In this document: one piece after another, positions 15,444 to 24,916 of the stretch | How the letters are laid out: each line of letters begins with the position of its first letter | How positions within the stretch are numbered: the stretch's first letter is position 1 | Source: Lacisediminihabitans sp040549525 | Lineage (GTDB): Bacteria; Actinomycetota; Actinomycetes; Actinomycetales; Microbacteriaceae | DNA: 64,000 bases | Assembly: GCF_040549525.1 (NCBI RefSeq) | Contig: NZ_JBEPTM010000004.1 | Location: forward strand, 62,001 to 126,000 | Direction of reading: 5' to 3' | Notes under the pieces: model-generated | Databases searched by the model: none | Seen by the model: the letters and a program-made list of their open reading frames with translations, nothing else | What the model was told of the DNA's origin: nothing | Translations under genes and position numbers: made by a program

Positions 15444-18131
15444 TCATGGCGCGTTTTCGTCGTGCCGGTGCGACCAGCGTCGCACGGCCTTCTCCGCCTC
15501 GACGATGATCAGCACTGTGGAACCCACGGCAATACACACCAGCCATTCCCAGAAATTCAGTGGCGTGAGCCCCAACAGTCTGGCGGAGAACGGCCAAGTC
15601 ATGACGGCCCAGTGAAGCGCGAGGGCGCCAAGGGACGTGTACAGGAGCGGCTTGTTGGTGAGCAGTCGGAGTTGGAAGAGGGACTTGTTCTCCGCCCGGG
15701 AACTGAAGACCTGGAAGAAGCTGAGCATCACGAACATTGTCAGAGCGAGGGTTCGCGCGTGCGTTTCGGGGAAGCCGACCCTCAGGTCCATGATGAAGCT
15801 CAAGAGCACAGCCAGGGCCATCCACGCTCCCGTGATCCCGGCTCGGAACCAGAGCGTTCGCGAGAGGAGGCCCTCGGAAGGAGGCCGTGGCAGCCGGATG
15901 AGTTCGTCGCCCTCAGCCGGTTCGAAGGCTAGGGCGATGTCTTGGACACCGTTGGTGACCACGTTCATCCACAACATCTGGACCGGCAAGAACAGTAACG
16001 GAGTGCCGGCGAACACGCTCAGGGTCACCGCCACCAGTGCAGCAGCGCCGGTTGAGAGCAAAAAGTAGGTGGTCTTCCTGATGGCGGCGAAGGTGACTCT
16101 GCCTTCCTCAACCGCGTGCACGATGGTGACGAAGTTGTCGTCAGTCAGAATCACATCCGCGGCCTCCCGGGCCACATCTGTACCCGACCTTCCCATCGCG
16201 ATGCCAATGGTCGCCGCCTTCAGAGCCGGGGCGTCGTTGACGCCGTCGCCCGTGACGGCGACGATCTTGCCGACGCTCTGCAGCGCGTGGACAATCCTCA
16301 GCTTGTCCTGCGGAGAGACCCGGGCAGCCACACTGGTCTCTTCGAGACGCGCGGCGAGCATGCGGTCGTCCAGGGTCGCCATCTCGGCGCCGGTCAGGGC
16401 GGGCCTGCGAGTCGACATCCCGAGCCTGCCGGCGATGGCCATCGCGGTCACGGGGTGGTCGCCGGTGATCATCATCACCGAAATCCCGGCCCGCCGGCAC
16501 TTCTCGATGGCCTCGGCCACTCCCTCGCGAGGCGGATCGGTCATCCCTTCCATGCCGAGGAAGGTGAGGCCTGATGGCGCGGGCAACGGGTGGCCGAGTT
16601 TTTCGTCGTCGGCGACGGCTCGGGAGCCGGTGGCGATGACCCGCAGCCCCTCCCTGCCCATCTCCTCGTTGGCCGCATGGACCTGAGAATGGTCGAGAGT
16701 ACGCGTGCCATCCGGATGCGCCACCGCCACGGCAGCGTCCAGCAGCGCTTCCGGAGACCCTTTGACATACAGGGTGCGACGCCCATGGGAATCGGCGTGG
16801 ACAGTCTGCGAATACCTCAGGTGAGGTTCATACGGCTGGTGGGCGAGCGGGTCGGCTGTGCGGTCCTGTTCTGTGATTGCACCCCGCGCCACGGCGATCT
16901 TCGCCATGGCGGCGTCGACGGCGTCACCGGAATATTCGGCGCCTTGCTCGGCGGAGAGGGTCGCCTCGTTGGTCAATGCACCCGCCCGCAGCACGGCCCG
17001 TACGAGCGCCAGCTTGACCATCCCGGCCTCTTCGTTCGTGGCAGACAGGTCGAGGAGGCCTGCGGTAGTCCAGATTCTCTCCACGGTTAAGCGGTTCTGG
17101 GTGAGCGTCCCGGTCTTGTCGGAGCCGATGACGTTGGTCGACCCGAGCGTCTCGACGGCGGGCAGGGTGCGGATAATGGCATTGCGTCTCGCCATCCGCG
17201 AGACGCCCAGACTCAGCGCGACGGTGAGGACGATGGGCAGGGACTCGGGAATGGTGGCCACCGCAAGCCCGACAGCCGTGCGGAACATGAGCGACGCATC
17301 GTGACCGAGAACGAGCCCCGCGATGAAGATAAACACCACGGTAACGAGAATGATCAGGCCGATCCGCCGCTCGAGACTGTGGGTCAGCAGTTGCAGGGGC
17401 GTCTTTCCCGGCGGTTCCTGGATCAGGGCGTTGATTTCCCCCAGCGCCGTTCCTGCCGCGGTCGCGACGACGAGGCCTTTCCCGCGGCCATTAGCGACGA
17501 ATGTGCCGCTGAAGGCAATGTTCGACTTGTCGGTATCGCCGACGTCGACTGCGAGGGGTTCGATGTGTTTGGTCGCGGCGAACGTCTCGCCGGTCAACAT
17601 CGACTCATCCAACTGGAGACTGTTGGCTTCGACGAGCCGAAGATCGGCGGGGACCCGCTCTCCGCTCTCCAGCAGCACGAGATCCCCTGGAACGACATCA
17701 CGCCCAGGGATGATCAGTTCCCTGTCGTCACGCAGTACTCTGCAGGACGGTGTGGACATCGATTTGAGTGCCTGGACATCGGCTTCCGCCTTGCGCTCCT
17801 GAACGAAGCCCAACGACGCGTTGATCGCGAGGATCAGGAAGATGGCCCCGGAGTCGACCCAGTGCCGCTGCACGAGCGTGATCAGTGCCGCGACCAGCAG
17901 GATGGCGATCAGAGGGCTAGCAAACTGGCGCAGAAGCACGCGCCACCGAGGAGTTGAGCCCGCGAAGGTCAACTCGTTCGGGCCGGCGTCGGCCAACCGC
18001 CGGGAAGCCTCGGCAGAACTCAAACCACGCGGTGTCGACGACAACTCCGCAAATGCCGCGTCGACGCTAAGACTGTGCCAAGTTGTCGGCGTGCGCACGA
18101 CGTCGGACGAATTGATCGACCGAGCGCTCAT
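15444..18131 (-). CDS. P-type cation-transporting ATPase (P2 type)
   Basis: 895 residues. Actuator motif LTGE (ESMLTGETF), phosphorylation site SDKTGTLTQN with Asp338, nucleotide-domain KGSPE and hinge TGDGVNDAPALKAA. Ten membrane helices in the P2 pattern; the M4 motif is IPESLP. No N-terminal heavy-metal CxxC, so Ca2+, Mg2+ or Na+/K+-type transport is more likely than copper. It follows the HAD-GH65 gene after 194 bases on the same strand. Substrate cannot be fixed from motifs alone. Confidence 0.9.
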   Translation of the reverse strand: MSARSINSSDVVRTPTTWHSLSVDAAFAELSSTPRGLSSAEASRRLADAGPNELTFAGSTPRWRVLLRQFASPLIAILLVAALITLVQRHWVDSGAIFLILAINASLGFVQERKAEADVQALKSMSTPSCRVLRDDRELIIPGRDVVPGDLVLLESGERVPADLRLVEANSLQLDESMLTGETFAATKHIEPLAVDVGDTDKSNIAFSGTFVANGRGKGLVVATAAGTALGEINALIQEPPGKTPLQLLTHSLERRIGLIILVTVVFIFIAGLVLGHDASLMFRTAVGLAVATIPESLPIVLTVALSLGVSRMARRNAIIRTLPAVETLGSTNVIGSDKTGTLTQNRLTVERIWTTAGLLDLSATNEEAGMVKLALVRAVLRAGALTNEATLSAEQGAEYSGDAVDAAMAKIAVARGAITEQDRTADPLAHQPYEPHLRYSQTVHADSHGRRTLYVKGSPEALLDAAVAVAHPDGTRTLDHSQVHAANEEMGREGLRVIATGSRAVADDEKLGHPLPAPSGLTFLGMEGMTDPPREGVAEAIEKCRRAGISVMMITGDHPVTAMAIAGRLGMSTRRPALTGAEMATLDDRMLAARLEETSVAARVSPQDKLRIVHALQSVGKIVAVTGDGVNDAPALKAATIGIAMGRSGTDVAREAADVILTDDNFVTIVHAVEEGRVTFAAIRKTTYFLLSTGAAALVAVTLSVFAGTPLLFLPVQMLWMNVVTNGVQDIALAFEPAEGDELIRLPRPPSEGLLSRTLWFRAGITGAWMALAVLLSFIMDLRVGFPETHARTLALTMFVMLSFFQVFSSRAENKSLFQLRLLTNKPLLYTSLGALALHWAVMTWPFSARLLGLTPLNFWEWLVCIAVGSTVLIIVEAEKAVRRWSHRHDENAP

Positions 18132-18325
18132 GTGTGTCAGTCTTCATGATTGCTGGAGCCAGAGCAATGCGCCTGCTACTCCTCGGTGGTCGGTTGCCCG
18201 CCGGGCTCCCGGCGACGCGACGGCGATTGATCCTGCCGGTGGCGTTCATGCCGGGGATATTCATCGCGTTGCCGAGACGCGCACGCTTCGTCGTGGCGCT
18301 GTCACGAACGATGGGCGCGATGATG

Positions 18326-21300
18326 TTAAGAGTTGCTGGAGTCAAACTCGCGCGTCTCACCAGGATCGAGCCGAACGGCCTTTCCCGCGACCATCACCGT
18401 GATCGGCGCGGTTCCACCCGGGTAAACGGATAGGCGCAGCAGGTCCGAATCCACTGTCACACGGATAAGTTGTTGCTGGAACGAGAGCGTGAACTCGATC
18501 TGTTCGACCTCCGGCGGAAGAACGGGGTGCAGCCACAGCATCCCGTCATGCAACTCCAGACCGGTATAGCAGCGCGTGACCATGTCGATCGATCCGGCCA
18601 TCGCACCCACATGCACTCCGGTGTGGGTGGTGCCGCCCTGGACGTCGTCCAGGTCGCTCTCGAGCGCCTGAACGAGGAAGTCCCAGGAACGCGCGCGGTC
18701 GCCGCGCGCTTCCACCCACGAGTGCACGACGTTGCTGAGGGTTGAGCCATGGCTGGAGCGTTCCCGGTAATACTCCACGGTGCGCGGGATCGCCTCAGCC
18801 GGAAAGTCGTAACCGAGCCCTCGCAATACCTCGCGAAGCTCGTCGGCGCTGAACAGGTAGAGGAGCATCAGCACATCCGCCTGCTTGCTGAGCTTGTAGT
18901 TGTTGGTGGTGTCGCCCTCGCTGGCCAGGATGAGGTCGAGACGGCCGATCGCTCCGTAGCGCGCGCGGTAGCCGACCCAGTCAAACTCCTCCAGCCGTTC
19001 ATAGCCCTCGAACTGGCTGATCACACCGTCGGCGTGGAATGGCACGCGTAACCGGCTGCCGATGAGCCGCCACCTCTCGGGCTCTCCGGGACGCAACCCG
19101 ACCCGGTTCCACACCTGGTCTGCGTACCTCGGCAGGAGCAGGGTGACGGCATCCGCCGCCCGCTGCATCACCCAGGCTGCAAGCACGTTCGTGTACGCGT
19201 TGTTGCGAATGCCCTCACCAGGGGCATCCGGATACCCGTCGTGGAACTCATCCGGGCCCATCACGCCCGAGATGTCGTACCGGTCGGCCGCCTCGTCGTG
19301 CACGGCGATACTGGCGAAGAATCTGGCGATCTCGATGATCAGCTCCGCGCCTTGGTCGGCAAGGAAGCTGATGTCGCCGGTGGATTCGTAGAACTTCCAC
19401 ACGCTGAACGCGACCGCCAGGCCCACATGCCGCTGCAGGCGCGAGTTATCAGGCATCCAGTCGTTGTCGCGAAGGTTGAATAATTCGGTGGGCGTCTCTT
19501 CGCGCCCGTCAATGCCGCTCTGCCACGGAAACATCGCCCCCTCGTGGCCAGCCGCCTTCGAAGCCTCCCTCGCCTCGTCGAGCCGACGGTAGCGGTAGCC
19601 GAGAAGCGCCCGGCTGATCTCGGGGCGGTGCATGGACAACGTCGGGTAGACGAACATTTCGTCCCAAAAGATGTGACCGCGGTAGCCCTCACCGTGCAGC
19701 CCGCGGGCCGGCAGTCCAGCGTCAAGATCAGCCGTAACGGCAGCGACGCTCTGCAGCACGTGGAATGTGTTGAGGTTGAGTGCCAGCTGCTGGCGGCCGT
19801 CGGTGAGCTGTGGATCTGTCTTCAGCAGCACAGTGAAGTCGTTCCACAGCACCTGCCAGGCGCTTTCGTGCGCGGCGAGGAGTGACGAAAAGGCGGGCAG
19901 TCGTCGCATCCGGCTGGTGGCCGCGAGCGTGGGCGACGAGATAGCCCGATCGCGCGAACTGCTGACAACCACGACCTTCTCGACGGTCAACGGATGTCCC
20001 TCCGCTATCTCCAGGGTGATTTCGTGTGCGATCCAGCCGGCAGCGTCCGTCAGCAGAGTTCGGGGCGCAAACTGCACCAGTCCGTCGCCGAGTACCCGCG
20101 TGCGAGCAGCCATGACGATGTGAATTCCCGACTGAGAGGTCTCCATTTCGAGCATCACGGTGTCCGCATCCGGCTCGGCGGTGGCACGTGGCACCAGGTG
20201 TGTATCAGCCAGCAGGCGGTACTCGGGCACGTTGCGGTTCGCGACGCGACCTTCCAACGCCGAGCGCACAATAAGCGGACCGGACCAGTTTTCGGCCTCG
20301 AACGTGGCCTCGAGGCCGGCCACCTTGCCGTCGTGCTGCGATACGAAGCGCTGCTGGGTTATGCGTGTGATGCGCCCCGCAGAGTCCCGGGTGCGGAAGG
20401 CACGGGTGAGCACGGCACGACCGAGGTCTAGGGTTTGCTCGTAGTCGAGAAGCTCGGCCGTGTCGACATCGAACCAGGTATCCGCGTCACCTCGATTCTC
20501 GTCACCGCCGATGCGAAACGTGAGGGGTAGCCAGTTCGGACAGTTCACCAGGCTTTCGTCTTCGGTGCTGCTGTCGTTGACCTGCGTGCGAAGCCGGTTA
20601 TAGACGCCGGCGAGATAGGTGCCGGGGTAGTGCGGAGAAGTGGCATCGACCTCCGGCGCAGCACCGCGCGTCGCCCAATAGCCGTTGCCCAGTGTGCACA
20701 GAGCTTCCCGCAGCGGCTCCGTCGCCGGGTCGAATCCGACGTAGCGCAGCCTCCACGGGTCGTTCTCGAATTCAGCCCCCGCCCGGCCGGGGAGAGCCGT
20801 GGCGAGGCGGGTGTCGAGGTCGCTCAGGTCAGAAATGATCAGGTGGGCGCCCGCGGCGCGAAGCCGCTCGTCCGCGCCCCACCGGCTCACCCCGATGACC
20901 CAGCCGAATCCTCCATTCGATGCCGCAGTGACGCCGGCCTCTGCATCTTCGAGGACTACGATTTTCGCAGGGGTCACGTGCAGCTGGCGTGCCGCCTCGA
21001 GGAAGGTGGCCGGGTCAGGCTTGCCTGGCAGATGCATCCGCAGGGCGTCGGTGCCGTCTACGGTCACGTCGAACAGGTCACCGAGTCCGGCGGCATGCAG
21101 CACCCGACGGCCGTTCCGGCTCGACGTGACTACGGCGGTCGGGATGCCCTGAGCCCGGAGTCGATGCAGCAGCGTCACGGCGTCGGGGTAGGCGCTCACC
21201 CCGTTGGTGTCGAGCTGCTGGTCGAAGAAGTACTGTTTGCGAGCGGCCAAGGACTGCACGGTGGGGGCTGTCGGTGTGGCGAACACCCTCTGTTCGGTCC

Positions 21301-21559
21301 CCTCGGGAAGGCTCACGCCACGAGAAAGGAGGAAGGTGCGCACGCCATCCTCGCGCGGTCGGCCATCAACGCTGCGCCGATAATCTTCAACCTCGTCGAA
21401 GGGTATGGCCTTCGGGGCCAGTAGAGGTAGCACCTCGTCGAACAGCCGCTTCCACGCGGCGGCGTGAACGACAGCGGTCTCGGTAACGACGCCGTCCATG
21501 TCGAAGACGACGGCCTCGTAGCGTGTCATCGACTTCGGATGCTGGGCCACGGCAGCCAT
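18326..21559 (-). CDS. HAD phosphatase/phosphoglucomutase fused to GH65 glycoside phosphorylase
   Basis: 1077 residues. Residues about 11-245 are a HAD-IA domain with nucleophile Asp20 and Asp22 (VVFDMDGVV) and the later LEDAEAGV motif, like beta-phosphoglucomutase. Residues about 285-1075 are a GH65 domain (maltose/trehalose/kojibiose phosphorylase group) with the acid residue Glu771 in VMGPDEFHD and the phosphate-side RSSHGSTLS. A phosphorylase releases sugar-1-phosphate, which the HAD part could isomerise. The layout matches mycobacterial OtsB1. The start is uncertain between ATG 21559 and 21529, neither with a strong ribosome site. Confidence 0.9.
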   Translation of the reverse strand: MAAVAQHPKSMTRYEAVVFDMDGVVTETAVVHAAAWKRLFDEVLPLLAPKAIPFDEVEDYRRSVDGRPREDGVRTFLLSRGVSLPEGTEQRVFATPTAPTVQSLAARKQYFFDQQLDTNGVSAYPDAVTLLHRLRAQGIPTAVVTSSRNGRRVLHAAGLGDLFDVTVDGTDALRMHLPGKPDPATFLEAARQLHVTPAKIVVLEDAEAGVTAASNGGFGWVIGVSRWGADERLRAAGAHLIISDLSDLDTRLATALPGRAGAEFENDPWRLRYVGFDPATEPLREALCTLGNGYWATRGAAPEVDATSPHYPGTYLAGVYNRLRTQVNDSSTEDESLVNCPNWLPLTFRIGGDENRGDADTWFDVDTAELLDYEQTLDLGRAVLTRAFRTRDSAGRITRITQQRFVSQHDGKVAGLEATFEAENWSGPLIVRSALEGRVANRNVPEYRLLADTHLVPRATAEPDADTVMLEMETSQSGIHIVMAARTRVLGDGLVQFAPRTLLTDAAGWIAHEITLEIAEGHPLTVEKVVVVSSSRDRAISSPTLAATSRMRRLPAFSSLLAAHESAWQVLWNDFTVLLKTDPQLTDGRQQLALNLNTFHVLQSVAAVTADLDAGLPARGLHGEGYRGHIFWDEMFVYPTLSMHRPEISRALLGYRYRRLDEAREASKAAGHEGAMFPWQSGIDGREETPTELFNLRDNDWMPDNSRLQRHVGLAVAFSVWKFYESTGDISFLADQGAELIIEIARFFASIAVHDEAADRYDISGVMGPDEFHDGYPDAPGEGIRNNAYTNVLAAWVMQRAADAVTLLLPRYADQVWNRVGLRPGEPERWRLIGSRLRVPFHADGVISQFEGYERLEEFDWVGYRARYGAIGRLDLILASEGDTTNNYKLSKQADVLMLLYLFSADELREVLRGLGYDFPAEAIPRTVEYYRERSSHGSTLSNVVHSWVEARGDRARSWDFLVQALESDLDDVQGGTTHTGVHVGAMAGSIDMVTRCYTGLELHDGMLWLHPVLPPEVEQIEFTLSFQQQLIRVTVDSDLLRLSVYPGGTAPITVMVAGKAVRLDPGETREFDSSNS

Positions 21560-21631
21560 TCTAAGAGTCGGGTATTCAGTGGACGCGGCTGCCGGTCGGC
21601 CCACGTGTCTAGCGGCTCTAGGTAAAGGAGC

Positions 21632-22288
21632 TCAGGACTCCGAGGGGACCATGGGTAGCTCGGCTCCGTAGTTCCACGAGAGGATGGCCGGCTGCTCGCG
21701 GTAGAAACTGAGCACGGACACCGACCCGGCATCCAGAGTGATCTGGGCCCCGAAACGTGGGGCCATTCGCAGAAAAACGGCCGTCAGGATGCGCAGAAAG
21801 TGACCGTGCGCGATGAGGGCGACATCCCCCTCCGCCATCGCGGGCAGCACTCGCGTGAGAACACGCGAGGCGCGCGCGGCGACCTCTTCCACCGTCTCGC
21901 CTGGCGTCCGTCCACGAATCACGCCGTGGGTGAAAGCACTCCAGTTGTAGCCGAGCTCGTTGCGGATGTCGCGCGAGGTACGCCCTTCGTATCCGCCGTA
22001 GTCCCATTCCACGAGGAGCGGATCGATGTCGGCATGCAGGCCCGCCAGTTCGGCCGTCCGCTTCGCGCGCTGCAGAGGCGAGCTCAGAACCAGTGAGAAA
22101 TCGTAGCCAGCGACCAGCTGACCTGCGCCGCGGGCAAGTTCCTCACCTCGAGCAGTGAGCGGAACGTCCGTGAGTCCGGTGTGGCGTCCTTCCTTGGACC
22201 ACTCCGTCTCCCCGTGGCGCAACAGGACCAACTTCCCCGAAGGGTTATCGGGAGCGGGACGTTCGGGCAGCGGATCGTTTGTGAGCAT
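21632..22288 (-). CDS. Histidine phosphatase family protein
   Basis: 218 residues. Catalytic LLRHGETEWS near residue 21, the VLSSPLQRAKRTAE Arg site, acidic WDYGGYEG and second His in LIAHGHFLR: the full phosphoglycerate-mutase-like histidine phosphatase set. ATG 22288 was chosen; GGAGG abuts it directly, which is tight, and an upstream in-frame ATG exists at 22330 without a ribosome site. The substrate is unknown; the family includes small-molecule phosphatases. It lies just upstream of the HAD-GH65 gene on the same strand. Confidence 0.85.
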   Translation of the reverse strand: MLTNDPLPERPAPDNPSGKLVLLRHGETEWSKEGRHTGLTDVPLTARGEELARGAGQLVAGYDFSLVLSSPLQRAKRTAELAGLHADIDPLLVEWDYGGYEGRTSRDIRNELGYNWSAFTHGVIRGRTPGETVEEVAARASRVLTRVLPAMAEGDVALIAHGHFLRILTAVFLRMAPRFGAQITLDAGSVSVLSFYREQPAILSWNYGAELPMVPSES

Positions 22289-22897
22289 CCTCCAACCGTA
22301 ATCGCGATCGCCCGCACCTGGCCAAGCCATTGAAACTGCCCCAGTACAGCGCTCAGTTGAGATCGCCTACAAACCGGACGATGAACGCGAATGGGCAGGC
22401 ATCGCTGGGGAATCGTGTGTCCAGTTGGTCGCCGTGTCCGTAGGACCCGCCCTCACGAGATTCCCAGGTACGTCAATCGCGACACGGTGGTCGTTCATGG
22501 ACCGAGGCAGAAGCGCCCGCAAGTCGGCTTGTCCGGTTTAGGCGGCAAAATCCGAAATGAGTCGGCAGGCGACAAAGTGTGTCGCGTGCCCCACGAGTGT
22601 GGATCAATGGTCATGTCCGGACGGCGGAATTTCCGGCCTGTTCGAGTCGGGACGATGGTAATTTTCGCCCGCATGCTCCGGACACGCGTGTGATGTTGCC
22701 AAGCGCGGTCCTCGTGCGTATGACGCCCGCTCATCGGGCTTCATCTCGGGACACCTATCCGGGCACCCAGCTCCCCGCTGATTGCCCGATGTCGATAACC
22801 GCGAGTAAACGTCCGGTCATGGTCCGGCTTGCGGATTTTCGAAATGGGCGGACCTAACATGTTGCCCGGGAGGTCGTTGGGTGACGGACTCCATCGT
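22289..22897. other. Gene-poor 609-base stretch
   Basis: Several short open frames occur on both strands, but none has a ribosome site, signal peptide or recognisable composition. The stretch contains several TCCGG-containing motifs (near 22527, 22615, 22676 and 22812) in no regular array. Nothing else is seen; it may be the remains of decayed DNA. Confidence 0.4.
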
Positions 22898-23650
22898 TCA
22901 CTCGACGTCAAGCGGGTTCCCCACAGGGCAGGCCCGTTCGACCTGTCCTTCGCTGATGAGGCCTCGTACGGACCGTGCGGGAAACCAGTCTCCGTTTGAG
23001 GAAACAAATTCGTCCTGACTTGGAGTAGCCGTGTCGATGGTGAAGCCGAAGTGAGTCCAGCATGACTCCAAGTTTTTGGTGAGGTAGGTGTAGAGATAGC
23101 GGAGTTCGGCTGGTGTTCGGGGAGGTGCTGGCCTGCTGCTGTGCTGGACGGAACACACGTATAGCGCCACAGCGTAGGCGGTGGCTTGGCCTTCGGGAAC
23201 CGGCGCGGTTGTGCTAGTGGGTCCGCTCGGCATCCACCCCTTTTCTCCTTTGGCCAGAGTCGCTTTATATCCAGCGTTCCTCACGCACTCCACCAAGGCA
23301 GAAAATAGGGGCCCGCCGCTTGCGTAGGCAACCAGTTGCACAGCAGGGCGGATGGCAGAGGGATGCTGCGCCACGAGAGTCGCCCATTCCTTGTCGGCCT
23401 TCTCTTGACGAGCAGTCTCTGCTTCAGCGTCAGACAGCAACGGTCCCGGCGGAGGCTTCGCACCCAGATCCGGTTCTGTGAAACCCTCCACTGGGACCGA
23501 GGTCTTTGTAGATCGTGGCGTTGCGTGGCCGCTGCTTGTTGCGGAGGTGCAGCCCGCCACCGCGAGCAGCACGATGCTGGCAACAGCCACGGCAAACGCA
23601 GCTCCGCGTGAAGCTCTCTTGATGACATCTGCCGACCGGCGTGTACTCAA
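22898..23650 (-). CDS. Lipoprotein of a sigma-factor operon
   Basis: 250 residues from a TTG start that overlaps the sigma gene's stop (TTGA, 23647-23650). Signal peptide with lipobox LAVAGC, a Ser/Thr/Pro linker, then a globular part of about 200 residues with cysteines (VECVRN, LYVCSV, ESCWTHF, ERACPV). No recognised domain. Translational coupling to the sigma factor suggests an extracytoplasmic partner, possibly a signal receptor or target of that sigma. The family is not recognised. Confidence 0.75.
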   Translation of the reverse strand: MSTRRSADVIKRASRGAAFAVAVASIVLLAVAGCTSATSSGHATPRSTKTSVPVEGFTEPDLGAKPPPGPLLSDAEAETARQEKADKEWATLVAQHPSAIRPAVQLVAYASGGPLFSALVECVRNAGYKATLAKGEKGWMPSGPTSTTAPVPEGQATAYAVALYVCSVQHSSRPAPPRTPAELRYLYTYLTKNLESCWTHFGFTIDTATPSQDEFVSSNGDWFPARSVRGLISEGQVERACPVGNPLDVE

Positions 23651-24171
23651 GAGAGAAGTTCTCTCAGCCGTACTCGCGCACGCGAGTAGCGCGCTCGTGC
23701 TGCTTCCGGCTTCAGTCCCAGGTGGGCGCCGGCCTCCGCGACACCGAATCCGTCCCACGCGATCAACATCACCAACTCCCGGTCATCTTCCTTCAACTGA
23801 TCGAGCGCGCCTGCGAGGCCTGCCGCGCCTTCCTCCACAGGCGCCACAGAGGTGACAGCGAGCTCCTGCTTGAGTCGCTGGCCTAACGCGGATTGGCGCA
23901 TTTGCCCGCGCCGATGATTGGCCAACACATTCCTGGCGATACCAAAGCTCCATGCCCGAACCTCCACTTCCGCGGTGGGGAGTTTGTGCTGTTGCTGCCA
24001 CAAGACGACCAAGGTTTCCGAGAGACAGTCGGCGGCATCGTCGGTAGGGGTGACTCGCCGAAGGAAATAGGACAGCAGCGGCTGCAAAGTTGGCTCAACA
24101 GCTTCCTCGAAGGCGCGATGCGTTTCCAACGCGCGCGCCGTTTTCCCGGGGGCTTGATTCGTCGCACTCAC
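23647..24171 (-). CDS. ECF-type RNA polymerase sigma factor
   Basis: 174 residues from GTG 24171, overlapping the upstream stop by GTGA. Region 2 (residues about 20-90): LSYFLRRVTPTDDAADCLSE and EVRAWSFGIARNVLANH. Region 4 (about 115-172): the -35-reading helix pair LIAWDGFGVAEAGAHLGL and KPEAARARYSRAR. Length and two-region structure match ECF sigma factors. It sits between a membrane protein that may be its anti-sigma factor and a lipoprotein, all joined by 4-base overlaps. Confidence 0.88.
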   Translation of the reverse strand: MSATNQAPGKTARALETHRAFEEAVEPTLQPLLSYFLRRVTPTDDAADCLSETLVVLWQQQHKLPTAEVEVRAWSFGIARNVLANHRRGQMRQSALGQRLKQELAVTSVAPVEEGAAGLAGALDQLKEDDRELVMLIAWDGFGVAEAGAHLGLKPEAARARYSRARVRLRELLS

Positions 24172-24884
24172 TTGTGAGCCCCGCGAGATGAGTCGCACGC
24201 GTTAGCGATTTGCGCCTCAATGACCTTGATCGCATCGCCGGCTTCCGCGCCGGCCGCGAACTGCTCCTGCATTTGGACCAAGCCGCCACCATCACCCTGG
24301 ATGAGACCCGGCCATTTCGTTTCCGCACGCATCACTGACGCCGCATGGTTCTGCGCGGTCGTGTCGCCTTTCTTGTGCGCCACCATCCACGCGTCGGTCC
24401 AGGAACAGTAGGCCACGTTCTCGAACATCATCTCGACGCCGCTTGCCTCCATCGTTCCGCCGTTGTCATGAAGCCGCGCCGTGACGGTGGAGATCACAGA
24501 CTCTTTGGTGAGGGGTGCTGCCAGCGGCAACCAGTCGGGGTAGACACTTTCGACGTAAAGATCGAAGTCCGACTTGGTGGTGTCGATGAACTCGCTCGGA
24601 CTCTTGCCGCACTCGGTACCGCTATCGCAGGACCGTCCAGTTTGGGCAAGGAAATGCGATACGACATCAGCGGCCGCCGGCAACCCGATCGCTGCCGATA
24701 GCACAATCACCCCAGCGAAACCAAAACCGAGCACCTTCCGGCGGCGACGGCGGATTGTGTTCCTCCGCCCGGGGACACCCGCATCCTGCAGAAGCGCTGC
24801 AAGGGTCTCCTCCGAAACGACATGCGATCGCGCGGGGTCTGAGATCGCGAGAAGGCGATCAAAATCCTCATCATTCACTTTCAT
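24168..24884 (-). CDS. Single-pass membrane protein, putative anti-sigma factor
   Basis: 238 residues. A cytoplasmic N-terminus of about 45 residues (NDEDFDRLLAISDPARSHV) and a very basic stretch (RRRRRK) precede one membrane helix (about 50-72); about 165 residues lie outside. There is no zinc anti-sigma HxxxCxxC motif. The DEDFDRLLAxSDPA opening followed by a membrane helix recurs in actinobacterial proteins encoded beside sigma factors, so an anti-sigma role is inferred from context. ATG 24884 has GGAG 6 bases upstream, better than the ATG at 24896. First gene of the three-gene operon. Confidence 0.7.
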   Translation of the reverse strand: MKVNDEDFDRLLAISDPARSHVVSEETLAALLQDAGVPGRRNTIRRRRRKVLGFGFAGVIVLSAAIGLPAAADVVSHFLAQTGRSCDSGTECGKSPSEFIDTTKSDFDLYVESVYPDWLPLAAPLTKESVISTVTARLHDNGGTMEASGVEMMFENVAYCSWTDAWMVAHKKGDTTAQNHAASVMRAETKWPGLIQGDGGGLVQMQEQFAAGAEAGDAIKVIEAQIANACDSSRGAHK

Positions 24885-24916
24885 ACGGTGCTCCAAAGTT
24901 GGCCATTACCTAGTAC

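Noticed and set aside
18067..18433. Frames between the P-type ATPase and HAD-GH65 genes
   Set aside because: They overlap the certain genes at both ends and have no start signals or family features.
22391..22857. Short frames in the 22.3-22.9 kb gap
   Set aside because: Overlapping on both strands, no ribosome sites and no coherent composition.
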